A stretch of DNA of 55,911 nt from Nostoc sp. 'Peltigera membranacea cyanobiont' 210A (lineage in GTDB: Bacteria > Cyanobacteriota > Cyanobacteriia > Cyanobacteriales > Nostocaceae), in assembly GCF_002246015.1 (NCBI RefSeq), contig NZ_NOLJ01000007.1, positions 516,792-572,702 on the forward strand. The letters run 5' to 3'. Of this stretch, positions 18,217-27,828 are shown piece by piece; position 1 is the first letter of the stretch; every line of letters starts with the position of its first letter. The position numbers and the translations under genes were made by a program. Under the pieces are notes generated by a model, which worked only from the letters and a program-made list of their open reading frames with translations, ran no database searches and was not told the DNA's origin.

Positions 18217-20072
18217 AGAACGACCTCCTGCGGCGGTTTGGGAAACTGCAAGGAGTGCAAACGCTGGTAGAAACCACCGATAGCCAGCAACTCCTGGTGC
18301 GTTCCCATCTCCACAACCTTTCCCTGTTCCAGAACCACAATCCGATCTGCTCGTTGAATCGTGGAAAGTCGATGGGCAATGATAAACGTAGTCCGTCCTT
18401 CAATCAGGCGATCTAAAGCTTCCAGCAGTAAAGCCTCAGTCTGGGCATCCAGGGCAGAAGTAGGTTCATCAAGAATCAGTACTGGTGCATCCTTGAGCAA
18501 CGCGCGGGCGATCGCTATTCGCTGCCTTTGTCCCCCAGAGAGGAGCGCTCCTCTTTCACCGATCGGGGTATCATACCCTTGCGGCAACTGTTGGATGAAG
18601 TCGTCCGCCTTAGCCGCTTTGGCTGCTGCGACAATCTTCTCTAGGCTTGCTTCTGGACACCCGTAGGCAATGTTCTCTGCCACCGAAAGCGGCAGTAAAA
18701 ACGGCTCTTGCAGCACCAAGGCAATTTCCTCCCGCAAGCTTTTCAGTTGCACATCTCGGACATCTACCCCATCAAAGAGGACTCGTCCCTGCCAAGGGTC
18801 AAAAAAGCGGGGAATCAGGGAAACCAGTGTACTCTTACCAGCACCTGTCGCGCCTACGAGTGCGATCGTTTCTCCTGGTCGCGCTTCCAGGGTAATTTCT
18901 TTGAGGACGGGATAGTTAGGTTCGTAACCGAAGGTGACTTTCTCTAAACATACGTGTCCGCGTTCTCCCAACGGACAAACTGGCAATGGTCTGGCAGCAG
19001 GGGCATCTTGTACTCCATCTTGAGCATCTAAAACTTCTAAAACTCTATCTATATTGGCATCTACAGACTTCAGGCTCCCGTAGATGCCAAATAGACCCTT
19101 AAATGCTCCTTGTATAGATTGTAGATATGCTAAGAAGACGAGCAAGCTACCGATACTCATAGCCCCCAATAACACCTGCTGCCCGCCCACATACAGAACG
19201 ATCGCAGTACCAATCGTTGTCACAGTACCATTGGCCACACCGTAAACGCTCTTGAGCAGAGTTTCGCGTTGTGAGAGAACAACTGCGTCTGCCGCTAGAT
19301 GCTCAAACTGCCGGGTATTGTAACTCTCTCTACCAAATGCCTGAATCATGGGAATTGCTGTTACCGTTTGGTGGACAAAACTGGTGAGGCGCGACTGGGC
19401 TTCGCGGTTAAGTTTTGTCCGGCGCTTGAGTCGAGAACCAAAAACAAGAGCTGAACCGCCCATTATTGGGGCTACGAAAAGCGAAAGCAGCGTTAGCAAA
19501 GGACTCAGATTCCAGGCAACAATGCCAATAGTTGCTAGCGTCAGCAAGTATTGCACAGGTGAAATCAGCAAAGCACCGCTCAAGGTATAAACGCAATAGG
19601 TATCTCCGGCCAGACGGCTGAGGGAATCACCGACAGTCCGTTGGTTATGGAACAGCAGTGAAAGGCGTTGCAAACGATAGAACAGTCTTTGGGCTAGTTC
19701 GTAGACCATACCTTGTCCGGCAGCGCTCCAGGCCCAGCTAAGGCTAGTTTCCAGAGTAGCATTTAGGGCATAAAGTCCAAGGCTACAAACAGCGGCGACA
19801 ATGACCAGTAGCGGTGGTGTGAACGCCAAGTTAAAAGTCCCCAGAAATGAGCGAACCAGCGGGGGGATGACTGCCTGTCCGAAAGCATAATCCACCAAGA
19901 TTTTCATTGGCCAAGGTTGAAGTGTGGCGGTGGCACAAGTGCCAGCCGTGAGACCGAGGATTGCGATTAAGGTACGCCACTGGCGCAGCGGATATCGGAG
20001 CATCTGCCCGTATCGATGCATTATTGCTTTGATCTCTTGCCTCACTTGCAGATCTACCTCCCGTCTGGCCAT
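18213..20072 (-). CDS. ABC exporter half-transporter (TMD-NBD fusion)
   Basis: A 619-residue partner of 16411-18216. Six membrane helices occupy about 35-320; the ATPase has Walker A GATGAGKST, Q-loop LVLQEPFLLPLS, signature LSGGQRQR, Walker B VLILDEPTSALD and H-loop IIAHRLST, all intact. A 17-residue stretch preceding the NBD, RGHVCLEKVTFGYEPNY, is shared with the partner exactly, and the underlying DNA is also nearly identical. No peptidase C39 domain is present, so peptide maturation is unlikely. A 27-bp gap follows the small membrane protein gene upstream. Confidence 0.9.
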   Translation of the reverse strand: MARREVDLQVRQEIKAIMHRYGQMLRYPLRQWRTLIAILGLTAGTCATATLQPWPMKILVDYAFGQAVIPPLVRSFLGTFNLAFTPPLLVIVAAVCSLGLYALNATLETSLSWAWSAAGQGMVYELAQRLFYRLQRLSLLFHNQRTVGDSLSRLAGDTYCVYTLSGALLISPVQYLLTLATIGIVAWNLSPLLTLLSLFVAPIMGGSALVFGSRLKRRTKLNREAQSRLTSFVHQTVTAIPMIQAFGRESYNTRQFEHLAADAVVLSQRETLLKSVYGVANGTVTTIGTAIVLYVGGQQVLLGAMSIGSLLVFLAYLQSIQGAFKGLFGIYGSLKSVDANIDRVLEVLDAQDGVQDAPAARPLPVCPLGERGHVCLEKVTFGYEPNYPVLKEITLEARPGETIALVGATGAGKSTLVSLIPRFFDPWQGRVLFDGVDVRDVQLKSLREEIALVLQEPFLLPLSVAENIAYGCPEASLEKIVAAAKAAKADDFIQQLPQGYDTPIGERGALLSGGQRQRIAIARALLKDAPVLILDEPTSALDAQTEALLLEALDRLIEGRTTFIIAHRLSTIQRADRIVVLEQGKVVEMGTHQELLAIGGFYQRLHSLQFPKPPQEVVL

Positions 20073-20099
20073 TTGCTTACTGGAGTACCAAGACGTTTG

Positions 20100-20666
20100 T
20101 CATGGCTGTAATATTACACTTTCTGCGACAGACTGGTTGTTGGTGGTTTGTATTGGCAGCAAGTAAACTCTTTTGGCAACAATCTCCAGTACCTGGTAGA
20201 GAATACGTCCTAACTGGAAGTTCTGATATAAGATGACAGTGGCGTTGAGCGTACCTAGTGCAATTGTGAGTTTTGCTACTTCTAGCATTCCCAGAATGAT
20301 CGCCACAATTGTGAACAGACAATAGCCAACCATAGCCATAATGGCTAACTGTGACATTCTCAAAGCACACCGCACCCTCAAAACTCTTTTGTTACCTCCA
20401 TGATTTTCGGTACATACTTTCAGCTGAACTTTTGACCAAATTCCCTGGTAAATCTCTAAATCCCAGTCGCTCCAGCCTTGATCCATCGCAATGAAGTACT
20501 TGCAAGGCAGGAGTAAATCCATTACCTTTTGCAGCAGGTTCTCCTTCTCTATTCCTGTTTCTGTCCAATAGGACAACTCATAGGCGCGATCGCGCCAGGA
20601 AATATTTACTCTGTGGGCTGGCAAATCAAACTGAATTAAATCTGCTTGAGTTAGTGTTTGAGTCAT
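20100..20666 (-). CDS. Conserved hypothetical membrane protein
   Basis: The 188-residue protein is not recognised. Residues 1-95 are soluble and mixed alpha/beta (FDLPAHRVNISWRDRAYEL, MDQGWSDWDLEIYQGIWSKV); then two hydrophobic helices at about 104-126 and 128-150, and a short polar tail. The soluble part is likely cytoplasmic. It sits between the glycosidase-GT2 fusion and the ABC pair with gaps of about 25 bases on both sides, which makes it a member of the same operon, perhaps an accessory to export or assembly. Confidence 0.6.
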   Translation of the reverse strand: MTQTLTQADLIQFDLPAHRVNISWRDRAYELSYWTETGIEKENLLQKVMDLLLPCKYFIAMDQGWSDWDLEIYQGIWSKVQLKVCTENHGGNKRVLRVRCALRMSQLAIMAMVGYCLFTIVAIILGMLEVAKLTIALGTLNATVILYQNFQLGRILYQVLEIVAKRVYLLPIQTTNNQSVAESVILQP

Positions 20667-20689
20667 TTTTTTAATGCTTTTATTTTTAT

Positions 20690-22777
20690 TTACAGTTCAT
20701 CAACGTTTATCGGCTCGGCTTTCTTAAGTTCTTTGATTCGCCATTTGTAGCGCTCTATACTACGTACAATCGGACCCAGGTAAATCAGTAGCGCCACAAG
20801 CAACCGTGCCCTTCTTTTAAGAAAACGAGAGTCAATCCGCGCTTGTATAGCACCAGTTACACACCAGCTAAAAGAGATAAGGAACATTACTGCACCCAAC
20901 CAGGGGCGATCGCCAGACAAAAGCGCAGAGACAAATAGGATCAAAGCTGCGACATTCCACTCCAGTGTCAGGGGGAGGTAAGAAATGAGAGATGAGGAAG
21001 GCTCATACAACGTTTGAAACAGACCACGACCAAACACCCCAGAATAGATAACTGGTTGACCAATACGAAGAAATGTAGATAAATCTCCGTAGATTCTCCC
21101 CAACCAAGAGGGCTGTCCCAGAAGGTTAAAGCGGTAAGGATGCTGAAAATAAACGAGTGCTTCTGCCTTGCCATAACCTTGCTGCTGTTTGAGATAGGCA
21201 GCTACTGTATTACGGCGAAAGTGCCATACGATTGCTGTTGGGCTAAAACCAATGGTGTAACCTCGATCTTGTAGTTGCCAGCAGATATCGACATCATCCC
21301 CAGCAGTACGAAATATCGGGTTGAAGCCGTTAATTTCTTGTAGAACCTCCCGACGAAAAGCCATGTTACAGCCAGCAATATGTTCGGCTACCTCATCACT
21401 CAAAAGTATGTGAGTAGGTACGCCGGGAGAGACGGCAACGCAGGCGGAAACAAGAGAGTCCTCTGGGGGAGATAAGTTTGGCCCGCCTACGGCAGCTAGT
21501 CCAGAGGAGAGAAACTTGGCGACCAGATAGGTAAGCCAGTCTGGATCTGCCATACAATCAGAATCTGTATAAGCCACAATTTCGCCAGTTGCCGCGGCCA
21601 TACCGACGTTGCGGGCGACGCTTAATCCCTTGTTTTCTTGGTTAATTAGGCGTACATAGTCGTAATGCTGAGTAATTTGGAGAGTGCGATCGCTCGATCC
21701 ATCATTAACTACAATGACTTCATAGTTGGGATAGTTGAGTTCTTTGAGAGAAGCTAGACAACTATCCATCGTGCGTTCAGCATTGTAAGCGCATACAATC
21801 ACTGAGACTTTGGGATAATCAGGTAGCGCTGGCGGTAGAGGCGCTGTGTAATACTGCTGAACTGTCTCGAAGGCGGGCTTTTTGAGCCGTTCGGCGTCAA
21901 CTAGACCAAAAGCCCAATCCTGTATGGCATATCCGCCAGTAAACCATTCATCCGTCCAAGAAAATATTATTGTCCCGGCTGCTCCCATCTCAAAACTAGA
22001 TGACAGCTTTTGAGAGAGAATTTCGGCTTGGGCTTGGGTTCCTTCACGCATTGAGTCAACGCCAAACTCACTCAGCACTAGAGGTTTATCCTCGGCTAGG
22101 TTATGAAGCCGTGAGAGGTAGCGACGAAAATCTGTTTCCCGATGCAGGTAAACGTTAAAGCATGAGAAATCAGTAAAGTCAATATTTAAATACTCTGTAG
22201 AGGGGTAATTGGCATAACTCACCAAACCTTCGGGATCGCTGTCTTTTGCTACCGCCATTAACTCTTTAATAAAAGCCCGAACTGGTTTTGCTCCATGCCA
22301 TCGGACAATATCTGGAGGAATCTCATTGCCCACCAAATAGGCAAAGGTAGCGGGATGATTCCGGCAAACTTTAACTCCTTGAACAATGCAGTTACGGATT
22401 TCTGCTTTTACAGCAGAAGAGTTAAGGAAGGCAATATGCTGAGACCAAGGTATACCAATTAACAGCCTCAGACCATAGATTGCAGCTAGATCCAACAGCC
22501 AATCAGGTGGAACAGTATAGGTACGCAGACAGTTAGCCCCCATTTCTGCTATCATGGCGAAATCTTTTTCCACAACTGATTTTTCTGGAAAAGACTCACC
22601 GTGGCTACCAATGGAAAAAGGGCCGTAACTCACTCCTTTGAGGAAAAACTTTTGATCTCTAATAAAGAAAAACTTACCTCTTACTGTGACTACCTCGCTT
22701 TTTGCAAGTGGTTCAGCACAGAAGCCAGAAGGTGTTGAAGTCAAGTTTTGCAAATTACCCCCGACAATTGACTGCAA
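20690..22777 (-). CDS. Fusion of a glycosidase-like TIM barrel with a GT2 glycosyltransferase
   Basis: The 695-residue protein joins two enzymes. Residues about 30-325 form a GH-A clan (GH2/GH5-like) barrel with FFLKGVSYGPF at the entrance, the acid-base pair N151-E152 in YLVGNEIPP and a nucleophile candidate E237 in PLVLSEFGVDS. Residues about 340-570 are a GT2 domain (VSVIVCAYNAERTMDSCLAS, VIVVNDGSSDRT, TDSDCMADPDWL, AGDDVDICWQLQDRGY). At the C-terminus two or three hydrophobic helices (about 600-665) anchor it in the membrane, with a QxxRW-like QQQGYGKAEAL just before. The gene is the first of the minus-strand block. Both catalytic glutamates of the barrel are present, so hydrolysis or transglycosylation is possible. 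Confidence 0.85.
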   Translation of the reverse strand: MQSIVGGNLQNLTSTPSGFCAEPLAKSEVVTVRGKFFFIRDQKFFLKGVSYGPFSIGSHGESFPEKSVVEKDFAMIAEMGANCLRTYTVPPDWLLDLAAIYGLRLLIGIPWSQHIAFLNSSAVKAEIRNCIVQGVKVCRNHPATFAYLVGNEIPPDIVRWHGAKPVRAFIKELMAVAKDSDPEGLVSYANYPSTEYLNIDFTDFSCFNVYLHRETDFRRYLSRLHNLAEDKPLVLSEFGVDSMREGTQAQAEILSQKLSSSFEMGAAGTIIFSWTDEWFTGGYAIQDWAFGLVDAERLKKPAFETVQQYYTAPLPPALPDYPKVSVIVCAYNAERTMDSCLASLKELNYPNYEVIVVNDGSSDRTLQITQHYDYVRLINQENKGLSVARNVGMAAATGEIVAYTDSDCMADPDWLTYLVAKFLSSGLAAVGGPNLSPPEDSLVSACVAVSPGVPTHILLSDEVAEHIAGCNMAFRREVLQEINGFNPIFRTAGDDVDICWQLQDRGYTIGFSPTAIVWHFRRNTVAAYLKQQQGYGKAEALVYFQHPYRFNLLGQPSWLGRIYGDLSTFLRIGQPVIYSGVFGRGLFQTLYEPSSSLISYLPLTLEWNVAALILFVSALLSGDRPWLGAVMFLISFSWCVTGAIQARIDSRFLKRRARLLVALLIYLGPIVRSIERYKWRIKELKKAEPINVDEL

Positions 22778-23165
22778 ATTTATTTCCTTGCTGCTGAAAC
22801 GCTACGTCAGTTTGCTCAAAAACAGAAACACACATATACTTAGCTCATTAATGCATTCGCAGCATATTTGGCGTTAGCACCACCACAATCGCTATTAATT
22901 AACAATTTAGTAATACTTAATACTGTGTCAGCAGTACGTTTGCGATCGCGTTTACGAAAATGTATGAATTAACGTATACTTTCAGTCTAGTTTTGTATCC
23001 AGTTGGTCAATCAAACTCAGCAACACCAGTTGCTGAGTCAGTTCAAAAATTTGCAGTTTAATACATAGATTCAGGGTTAAATTTCAGCCAATGGACGAAA
23101 TATTGCAAAAAGTTTTATACTACATATACTCACCCTGAAAACAGTACTTTTAAAAATTGTTACTA
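22778..23165. other. Intergenic region between the glycan block and the NACHT gene
   Basis: About 390 bases. The right part holds the hairpin at 23015-23038, placed where the NACHT transcript should end. The left part is AT-rich (around 22890-22980) and is the only place for a promoter of the long minus-strand glycan block, but I could not assign one. Confidence 0.5.
23015..23038 (-). terminator. Hairpin downstream of the NACHT gene
   Basis: ACTCAGCAAC and GTTGCTGAGT form a perfect 10-bp stem around an ACCA loop, about 130 bases past the NACHT stop. On the minus strand it is followed by TTTGATTG, a weak T tract, so it is a plausible but imperfect intrinsic terminator. Being palindromic, it could also bind a regulator. 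Confidence 0.45.
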
Positions 23166-25523
23166 CTATGCTTCATAAATCTGCTGTATGCTGTTTCTCA
23201 TCAATATTTTAGGGGTGGGTAACAATAACGTTGCTAAAAGACTCTCTGGTATGGTGGGAGTTGCTTTACAAGCACTATTGAGGCAATCTACCAATAACTG
23301 GCTAGCAGTATAATACTGTTTGAGTATTTCTTTCTGCTGCTCGCTAAAATGCCATTGATGACCAATGTTGCGACACCGAATTATCACCAATCTCAATTCA
23401 TCAGCCCAAATTTGACCGTTACTATTCCACCATTCTTTTAATTTTTCTCTGCCTTGAACCGGGGTTGGTAATTGTTCTTTGAGTTTTTGCAAAGAACTTT
23501 GTAACTCAGAATTACAGACAAGAGTTTGGCGATCGGGGAGAGCAAAGCTTAAAGCTAAAACTCGATCTAAAGTAGGCTCGTTAGATAGGGCAACGCTTAA
23601 GTGAAGGGCACACTGAAGAGCTATATCTAGAGCTAAATCAGGGGTAAGATTACTAGTAAGTCTAAGATCGATGCCAAGGGAAAAAGCCAGGTCATTAGTC
23701 AAGCTCAGGTCGTCGAGAAGTTCTAGTGTTAGATAAAAAGCACGAATAGCGACTCTTTTATGAGTAGACTGAACTGAAAGAGACTTATGGTTAAGCCAGT
23801 TGAAGAAATTTTCTAATTGCTGATCAAAGGCTACAAGCCGATCGAGCTGTTGCTTCATTAATTGCAATAGACAAGTGGGATTATCCAACATGCCAGCGAT
23901 TAGTAAAAAGATTTTGCGCCAACGTGGTTCAGTCAAATGGCTAACCAGATCGATTAATTTTTTTTCTAATATTTGTGGGTTGGGGCTAGTAATAATATTT
24001 TTAGCTGTTAAATACTCCTGAAAAGCTATATGTGAGAACGAGTAAATTCCCCGCGCCTGCTCTATCAGTAATCCATGTGTCTCAAGCAATCTCAGCACTG
24101 CTTCACTGTTTAGTTGGAGCATCTCAGGCTCAGTTTGAGCTATGTTTAAGTTGCAGAGGTAGTCTGTAATGTATTGCTCGACAATACTCTGTGTAAAAAA
24201 GTAATGACCTTGTTTAAAGGTAATAGCAGCAATTTGACTCAGCAGTTCAAGCTTCTGAGCTAAAGATAAATGAAGATAAATTTCATCTCGTTTAATGCTC
24301 CTCACTTTATCCCAACGATTGAGCAAAATATCCAATCCTTGCTTGTAAAATTCGACCCTTCTAACTGGAAAGTCTGAACGGGCTTGAAACACACAACAAG
24401 CCAAATTAAGCAAAAGTGGTCTGACAGCTAGTTCTCGAATTTGTTGATTCTCCAAAAACTGTAATTTTTGCATAAATTGACAAGCTAAAGCTTTTCCTTT
24501 TTCTATGGAATTCTTGCTAACATTGACAAACCAATTTTGGACAAAAGCTTCAATTTGGGAATAATCAAAATCAGCAATTTCAACATCGCTGAATTCCTCA
24601 AAGTGATACTGTTGATAACCGATGCGACATGTAATAATCAACTTATTTTTGTAATAATTTTCAGCCAAACTGCGAATTTTACTGATAATTTTGGCGTTAT
24701 CTTCTTCTGGAATCTCATCTAACCCATCCAGAAGAATTAATATTCTGCCGTTAACTAATAATGTTTGAATTTCTTGATCTGAAGCACCGCAGTCAGCAAG
24801 CTCTTGACTAAGATAGTTCAATAAACTGTAATTTCCGGTTTCTCTAGCATCCTCAGCAAAATTTTTCAAGCGAATAAAGATTGGTATCCGGTCTGAGAGT
24901 AATTTGCCTTGATTACATTGCATGGCAATATACTGTAAAAATGTGGTTTTACCAGATCCTGGTTTACCTAGTACCATTAATTTGGGATAGGTGATAACTG
25001 CTTGTATTGCAGAGGCTCGTTCTTGATAAAGTTGATTAAAATTAAAACAGTCGAATTCTTCTGTAATTAAGCCTTGTAGATCGAGGATATCTAACCATCT
25101 TCGACTTGTAATATTATTCAAAATATTAGTACTGACATATATTTCTTCTAGTTGAATTGGTTGATCGATATCTAACAACCGTGTAGTGGCACATTGAGAT
25201 TTAATCTTATCACTTAGACGCGATCGCAACATTTGCACTAAGCTTTCGACATTTTGGCAGTCTTCCCATTCCTGGTTGTTTTCTGTCAGTAGCCTCGGAT
25301 TGGGTAGTTCAGCTATATCTTGCCAATCTAAACCGAGTCGAAAGCATATTTCCATAAAGTTCTGACGCTCAATCGGCTTGCCTGTAAAAAATTTCCAGAT
25401 TGGTTGCCGAGTCTCAAGTCCTATCTCGCTAGCTAAATACTCTTGCGTCCATTCTCTAATTTTAAAAGCCTTTTTTGCTTTCTCAATACCTACAGTAGAT
25501 GCTTTCAACGAACGTCGTGCCAT
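23166..25523 (-). CDS. NACHT-family STAND NTPase with N-terminal HTH-like domain
   Basis: A 785-residue signalling or defence ATPase. Residues 1-75 form a helical domain (EYLASEIGLETRQPIWKFF) resembling the HTH found at the N-terminus of many cyanobacterial STAND proteins. The NACHT core has Walker A GKPGSGKT at 186-193 and Walker B ILILLDGLDEIPEED at 261-275. Helical segments follow to about 560, then a C-terminal helical region ending with GHQWHFSEQQKEILKQYY, as in the cyanobacterial NACHT C-terminal helical family. Bacterial NACHT proteins can act in phage defence, but no effector domain such as a nuclease or protease is visible here. It is a single gene, 388 bp from its downstream neighbour. 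Confidence 0.87.
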   Translation of the reverse strand: MARRSLKASTVGIEKAKKAFKIREWTQEYLASEIGLETRQPIWKFFTGKPIERQNFMEICFRLGLDWQDIAELPNPRLLTENNQEWEDCQNVESLVQMLRSRLSDKIKSQCATTRLLDIDQPIQLEEIYVSTNILNNITSRRWLDILDLQGLITEEFDCFNFNQLYQERASAIQAVITYPKLMVLGKPGSGKTTFLQYIAMQCNQGKLLSDRIPIFIRLKNFAEDARETGNYSLLNYLSQELADCGASDQEIQTLLVNGRILILLDGLDEIPEEDNAKIISKIRSLAENYYKNKLIITCRIGYQQYHFEEFSDVEIADFDYSQIEAFVQNWFVNVSKNSIEKGKALACQFMQKLQFLENQQIRELAVRPLLLNLACCVFQARSDFPVRRVEFYKQGLDILLNRWDKVRSIKRDEIYLHLSLAQKLELLSQIAAITFKQGHYFFTQSIVEQYITDYLCNLNIAQTEPEMLQLNSEAVLRLLETHGLLIEQARGIYSFSHIAFQEYLTAKNIITSPNPQILEKKLIDLVSHLTEPRWRKIFLLIAGMLDNPTCLLQLMKQQLDRLVAFDQQLENFFNWLNHKSLSVQSTHKRVAIRAFYLTLELLDDLSLTNDLAFSLGIDLRLTSNLTPDLALDIALQCALHLSVALSNEPTLDRVLALSFALPDRQTLVCNSELQSSLQKLKEQLPTPVQGREKLKEWWNSNGQIWADELRLVIIRCRNIGHQWHFSEQQKEILKQYYTASQLLVDCLNSACKATPTIPESLLATLLLPTPKILMRNSIQQIYEA

Positions 25524-26448
25524 AAAGCAGTTTTTTAATCTCCAGTTATTGACTTAAGGAAATATTTAATCAATTAATTATTGATTCATTAATTATGTCA
25601 CTTTCATGTTTAAGTTTTATCAATTTTTTTTGATATATCTAAATAAAAGTTGTAACTAACGTAATCAATGTAGTTTAACTGATATTTATTAATACGATCG
25701 GTTAAATTACTGACTTTTAAAACTAACTAATTTATTTCGGGGCTTTCTTCCCTCTTATGGCTTATATTTTACCTTTCTCTAGAAAAAAATGTTTTTTATG
25801 ATTTGTGATTTTAAATACGAATTAAAACAATTTAATTAAAAGTAGGAAAGGTAGGAAAAGTAGGAAAAGTAGGAAAAGTAGGAAAGGTAGGATAGATATA
25901 CAAATTAAAGCAAACTCATTTGATATAACTTATACGTTAAGTCATACATGCTCCTGAACGCGATCGCAAACATACTTATTAGACACTGGTATTTATGTAA
26001 GGAATTGTGGTATTTACCACAACATTAGGCGCAGTCGAGAGAGACAGTCTTTCTTGTAAGCGTTTCTTCATGCGAGATAGATCGTCTTGAGGAAAGGGTT
26101 TTGTAGTTTTGTAGTAAGTCAACAAAGGTTTTTTACAAAACCAAGCTCTACCTATCAGGTTTGACATGCATGATAAATACTGGTAACTGGAACTGAAGGC
26201 TATATCGGTTCTTTATTAGCCCCAATCTTAGGGCGAACGCATCTAAATATTAAAGATAGATAATCAAAGTGGGATTCCCCAACACTCCACCACACAGTAC
26301 TTTCAGAAAATTTGGCATGAAACTGAATAAGAATGATAATCCTTGTAGGGGGGAGTTTGTGGCAGCCGACGGCTGCCAAGCAATACGGGTTCGTTTTTGT
26401 AGTAAATTCGATAGTGCGTTAAACAAAAAGAACCAGATTATAGTTGAA
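25524..26448. other. Long AT-rich intergenic region upstream of the NACHT gene
   Basis: About 925 bases with the 9-bp tandem repeat (25842-25895), a short inverted repeat GCAGCCGACGGCTGC near 26360, and an unconvincing 62-codon minus-strand frame at 25979-26167. The right part probably belongs to the left end of the ISAs1 remnant. No clear promoter or RNA gene is seen. Confidence 0.5.
25842..25895. repeat. Tandem 9-bp repeat, six units
   Basis: Six units of GTAGGAAAR (with small variants, last unit GTAGGATAG) run head to tail without spacers. This is a short tandemly repeated repetitive sequence of the type common in Nostocales intergenic DNA. Confidence 0.9.
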
Positions 26449-27588
26449 TGAAGCTCAAGCCAAAAATCACAATTGCTGACTACTTTAGTGTCATAGAAGA
26501 TCCACGCATAGATCGTACCAAACGACACAATTTAATTGATATCATGACCCCATTGCCGTATGTGCGGTGATTTGTGGAGCGGATGGATGGGTAGGAATCG
26601 AGACTTATGGTTGTGCAAAGTATGAGTGGTTAAAAACATTTTTAGAACTCCCAAACGGCATTCCATCACACGATACATTTACACGAGTATTTGCACAAAT
26701 AAATCCCCACCAGTTTCAATCATGTTTTCTTGATTGGATGAGATCAATACAGAAGATAACCGAGGGTGAAGTGGTTGCAATTGATGGAAAAACTTTACGT
26801 AGCTCTTATGATAAAAGTAGTGACCAAAGTGCAATCCAAATAGTGAGTGCCTGGGCAACTACAAATAGATTGGTATTGGGACAAGTTAAGGTGGATGAGA
26901 AATCGAATGAAATTACAGCAATTCCAGAATTATTAAAGGTCTTAGAACTGTCTGGATGTATTGTGACAATTGATGCAATTGGCTGCCAGAAAGAAATCGT
27001 GAAATTAATCACACAGCAAAATGCAGATTATGTAATTACGTTAAAAAAGAATCAGGGAAATCTTTATGATGAGGTAGAAAAACTATTTAACTCAGGGATA
27101 AATGCAGGTTTTGAGGGGATTGAACATAGCCCATATAAAACAGATGAAATAGGTCATGGTCGTCGTGAAATCCGCCACTATGTGATGTTATCTCAAATCC
27201 AGTCTCGGCTTAACTCAAATTCAGTTTGGTCAAACTTCAATAGTGTTGGAATGGTAGAATCCGTTCGTTCATTAAATGGTGAAACAACGGTTGAAACCCA
27301 TTATTTTATCAGTAGCCTTGAGTCAAATGCTAAACAGTTTGGTAATTCTATTCGCAGTCATTGGGGAATTGAGAATTCATTACATTGGATATTATATTGG
27401 ATGTCGCCTTGAGGGAAGATGACTGTCGGATTAGAAAAGATAATGCTCCACAGAATTTTGCAATTCTCAGACATATTGCAGTCAATCTTTTAGGTCAAGA
27501 GAAGCGCGTCAAACGTGGAATAAAAAATAAACAGTTTCTCGCAGGGCTGGATAACAATTATTTATCAATACTTTTAGCATTAGCATAA
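26449..27588 (+). pseudogene. ISAs1-family transposase, frame broken twice
   Basis: The gene starts at 26449 with MKLKPKITIADYFSVIEDPR, the family's N-terminal H-repeat-like region. At about 26548 two extra bases (ACCCC where ACC is expected) break the frame; it resumes at 26567 as ICGADGWVGIETYG and runs through the DDE-type core (VVAIDGKTLRSSYDKSS, IVTIDAIGCQKEI, HWGIENSLHWIL). At about 27390 a five-base duplication (ATATT) breaks it again, and the C-terminus continues as DVALREDDCRIRKDNAPQNF to the stop at 27588. Homologous strings across both breaks leave no doubt about the family. It is inactive. Confidence 0.88.
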
Positions 27589-27828
27589 ACTAATATATCA
27601 GAAGTTGAATTTAAACCTTTAGAAAAAATCTCCCTTTTCCTCTAGATAAACATGCTTTTACAAACTCAAATCTTGAATCGTTTAGTATCAATAAATAATT
27701 CTTCAGCCACAGATAAGCTAATTCATATTTATCAAAAATGCTTCATTTGTTTTATTTATCATTCCATCAATTTTTACAATTATCTATGTCATTTTGAAAT
27801 CTCTCTTAGTTTTTATTAGTAAAGAGGC

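Noticed and set aside
18361..18947. Several plus-strand frames opposite the ABC ATPase domain
   Set aside because: The same kind of antisense frame appears opposite the other ABC gene; both are by-products of the conserved NBD sequence.
3857..22777. Identification with the heterocyst envelope polysaccharide island
   Set aside because: The kinds of genes match (glycosyltransferases and ABC exporters), but I cannot match individual genes to the hep cluster by sequence, so only a generic glycan role is claimed.
25842..25895. Possible CRISPR array
   Set aside because: The 9-bp units are contiguous with no spacers, as are the heptamers at 49282-49323; these are simple tandem repeats.
25979..26167. 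A 62-codon minus-strand frame
   Set aside because: No ribosome-binding site, no recognisable family and next to transposon remnants; too weak to call a gene.
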